Both the position numbers and the translations under genes were made by a program. A stretch of DNA of 64,000 nucleotides from Cytobacillus sp. NCCP-133 (lineage in GTDB: Bacteria > Bacillota > Bacilli > Bacillales > Cytobacillaceae): positions 1 to 64,000 of the forward strand of contig NZ_BRVM01000018.1 of NCBI RefSeq assembly GCF_026011715.1, given 5' to 3'. The notes beneath the pieces were generated by a model, which worked only from the letters and a program-made list of their open reading frames with translations, was not told the DNA's origin and did no database searches. Positions 63,566-64,000 of this stretch are shown here, one piece after another. Numbering within the stretch: position 1 is the stretch's first letter; the number at the start of each line of letters is the position of its first letter.

Positions 63566-64000
63566 TGGGCGGAACAGCCATTCTTCTGGCAGGTGGACTG
63601 TCTGCCCGGATGGGGCAGCAAAAAGGAATGCTCCCTTGGCACGGCCAGACATTATTTGAGCACCAGATTGGAACATTGCTTCAATCGCCTTTTTCAAATG
63701 TCATCGCTGTAGTGGGATATAGATCCGAAAGATTTGAGCAAATCGCAAAAAATTATCCCGTCAAAGTCGTCAGAAATGATCGCTTTCAAAGCGGCAAATG
63801 CACATCCATTATTGCCGGCCTTAAGGCAGCTGACATGGCTGCGGCAAATATTCTAATTGCAGCAGTTGACCAGCCGGCATCACAGCTAACATTAGAACGG
63901 CTTTATACGGAACAGATGGGATCAAACAGCTTGATTGCCATTCCTGTCTATCGTGGTAAACACGGTCATCCCATAGTCTTTTCTAGGGTTTTGTTTGACG
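63565..64000 (+). CDS. MocA/PucB-like molybdenum cofactor nucleotidyltransferase, truncated by window end
   Basis: The first 145 codons are visible. The NTP-transferase signature ILLAGGLSARMGQQKGMLPWHG, then VVGYRSE, NDRFQSGKCTSIIAGLKA and AAVDQPAS, identify a MobA-like MocA/PucB enzyme. It adds CMP to the molybdenum cofactor for xanthine dehydrogenase maturation. Coupled to the [2Fe-2S] subunit by TAATG. The catalytic and FAD subunits should follow outside the window. Confidence 0.9.
   Translation, partial: MGGTAILLAGGLSARMGQQKGMLPWHGQTLFEHQIGTLLQSPFSNVIAVVGYRSERFEQIAKNYPVKVVRNDRFQSGKCTSIIAGLKAADMAAANILIAAVDQPASQLTLERLYTEQMGSNSLIAIPVYRGKHGHPIVFSRVLFD

Overview
The window is a low-GC Firmicute chromosome segment, almost certainly from a Bacillaceae member. 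Signs are Bacillus-type ribosome binding sites, TTG/GTG starts, and Bacillus-only families (YpbS, YkuK, YndM, YetF/DUF1657, DesK-DesR, IspA, parE-parC with yneT). A Cytobacillus or Mesobacillus-like host is a guess. No rRNA, tRNA, CRISPR, prophage or complete insertion sequence was seen.

Layout. 1-24 kb is ordinary core and stress genome: a Mug-type DNA glycosylase, an intracellular subtilisin coupled to an endonuclease I, an alkyltransferase-like protein, DacC, YceI, a Suv3-like helicase, an alcohol dehydrogenase, a DEAD-box helicase, the membrane-fluidity module des-desK-desR, ilvE behind a long leader, a patatin, a GH18 hydrolase and a hemerythrin/PAS protein. 24.5-26.3 kb is pepF. 26.4-31.7 kb looks like a selenium island: a SenB-like glycosyltransferase that runs in frame into selD, whose active-site codon 18 is UGA (selenocysteine); then a PhnD/PhnE/PhnC-type ABC importer; then a NodB-type deacetylase whose best start is followed by another in-frame UGA at codon 6 with a SECIS-like hairpin. 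31.8-48.7 kb is again housekeeping: htpG under a perfect CIRCE operator, permeases, a YetF/DUF1657 cluster, a Staygreen-family protein, an AlsT symporter, parE-parC, yneT and a decayed acetyltransferase gene.

48.7-61.7 kb is a single-strand operon for a bacterial microcompartment. Its shell set is three BMC-H proteins, one pentameric BMC-P vertex protein and one divergent BMC-like protein with a cargo-type N-terminal helix. The enzymes act on nitrogen heterocycles: a hydantoinase/dihydropyrimidinase-type ring opener, an isochorismatase-fold amidase, a UbiX/UbiD prenyl-FMN decarboxylase pair, adenine deaminase, a metal-dependent cyclase, a DUF1989 protein, an M20 amidohydrolase and a TrzA/SsnA-type aminohydrolase. 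No aldehyde dehydrogenase, alcohol dehydrogenase or PduL is present, so this is not a classical aldehyde metabolosome. Upstream lies a wrecked nucleobase permease. On the other strand a purine-class (guanine-type, C at the specificity base) riboswitch precedes a xanthine-dehydrogenase [2Fe-2S] subunit and a MocA-like Mo-cofactor nucleotidyltransferase, cut by the window end.

Working model (inference): adenine is deaminated and oxidised to xanthine, and the compartment encloses hydrolytic ring opening, decarboxylation and deamination of imidazole intermediates, resembling the clostridial xanthine-to-glycine route. The compartment operon and the glycosyltransferase-SelD-transporter-deacetylase selenium island are the two parts most worth experimental follow-up.
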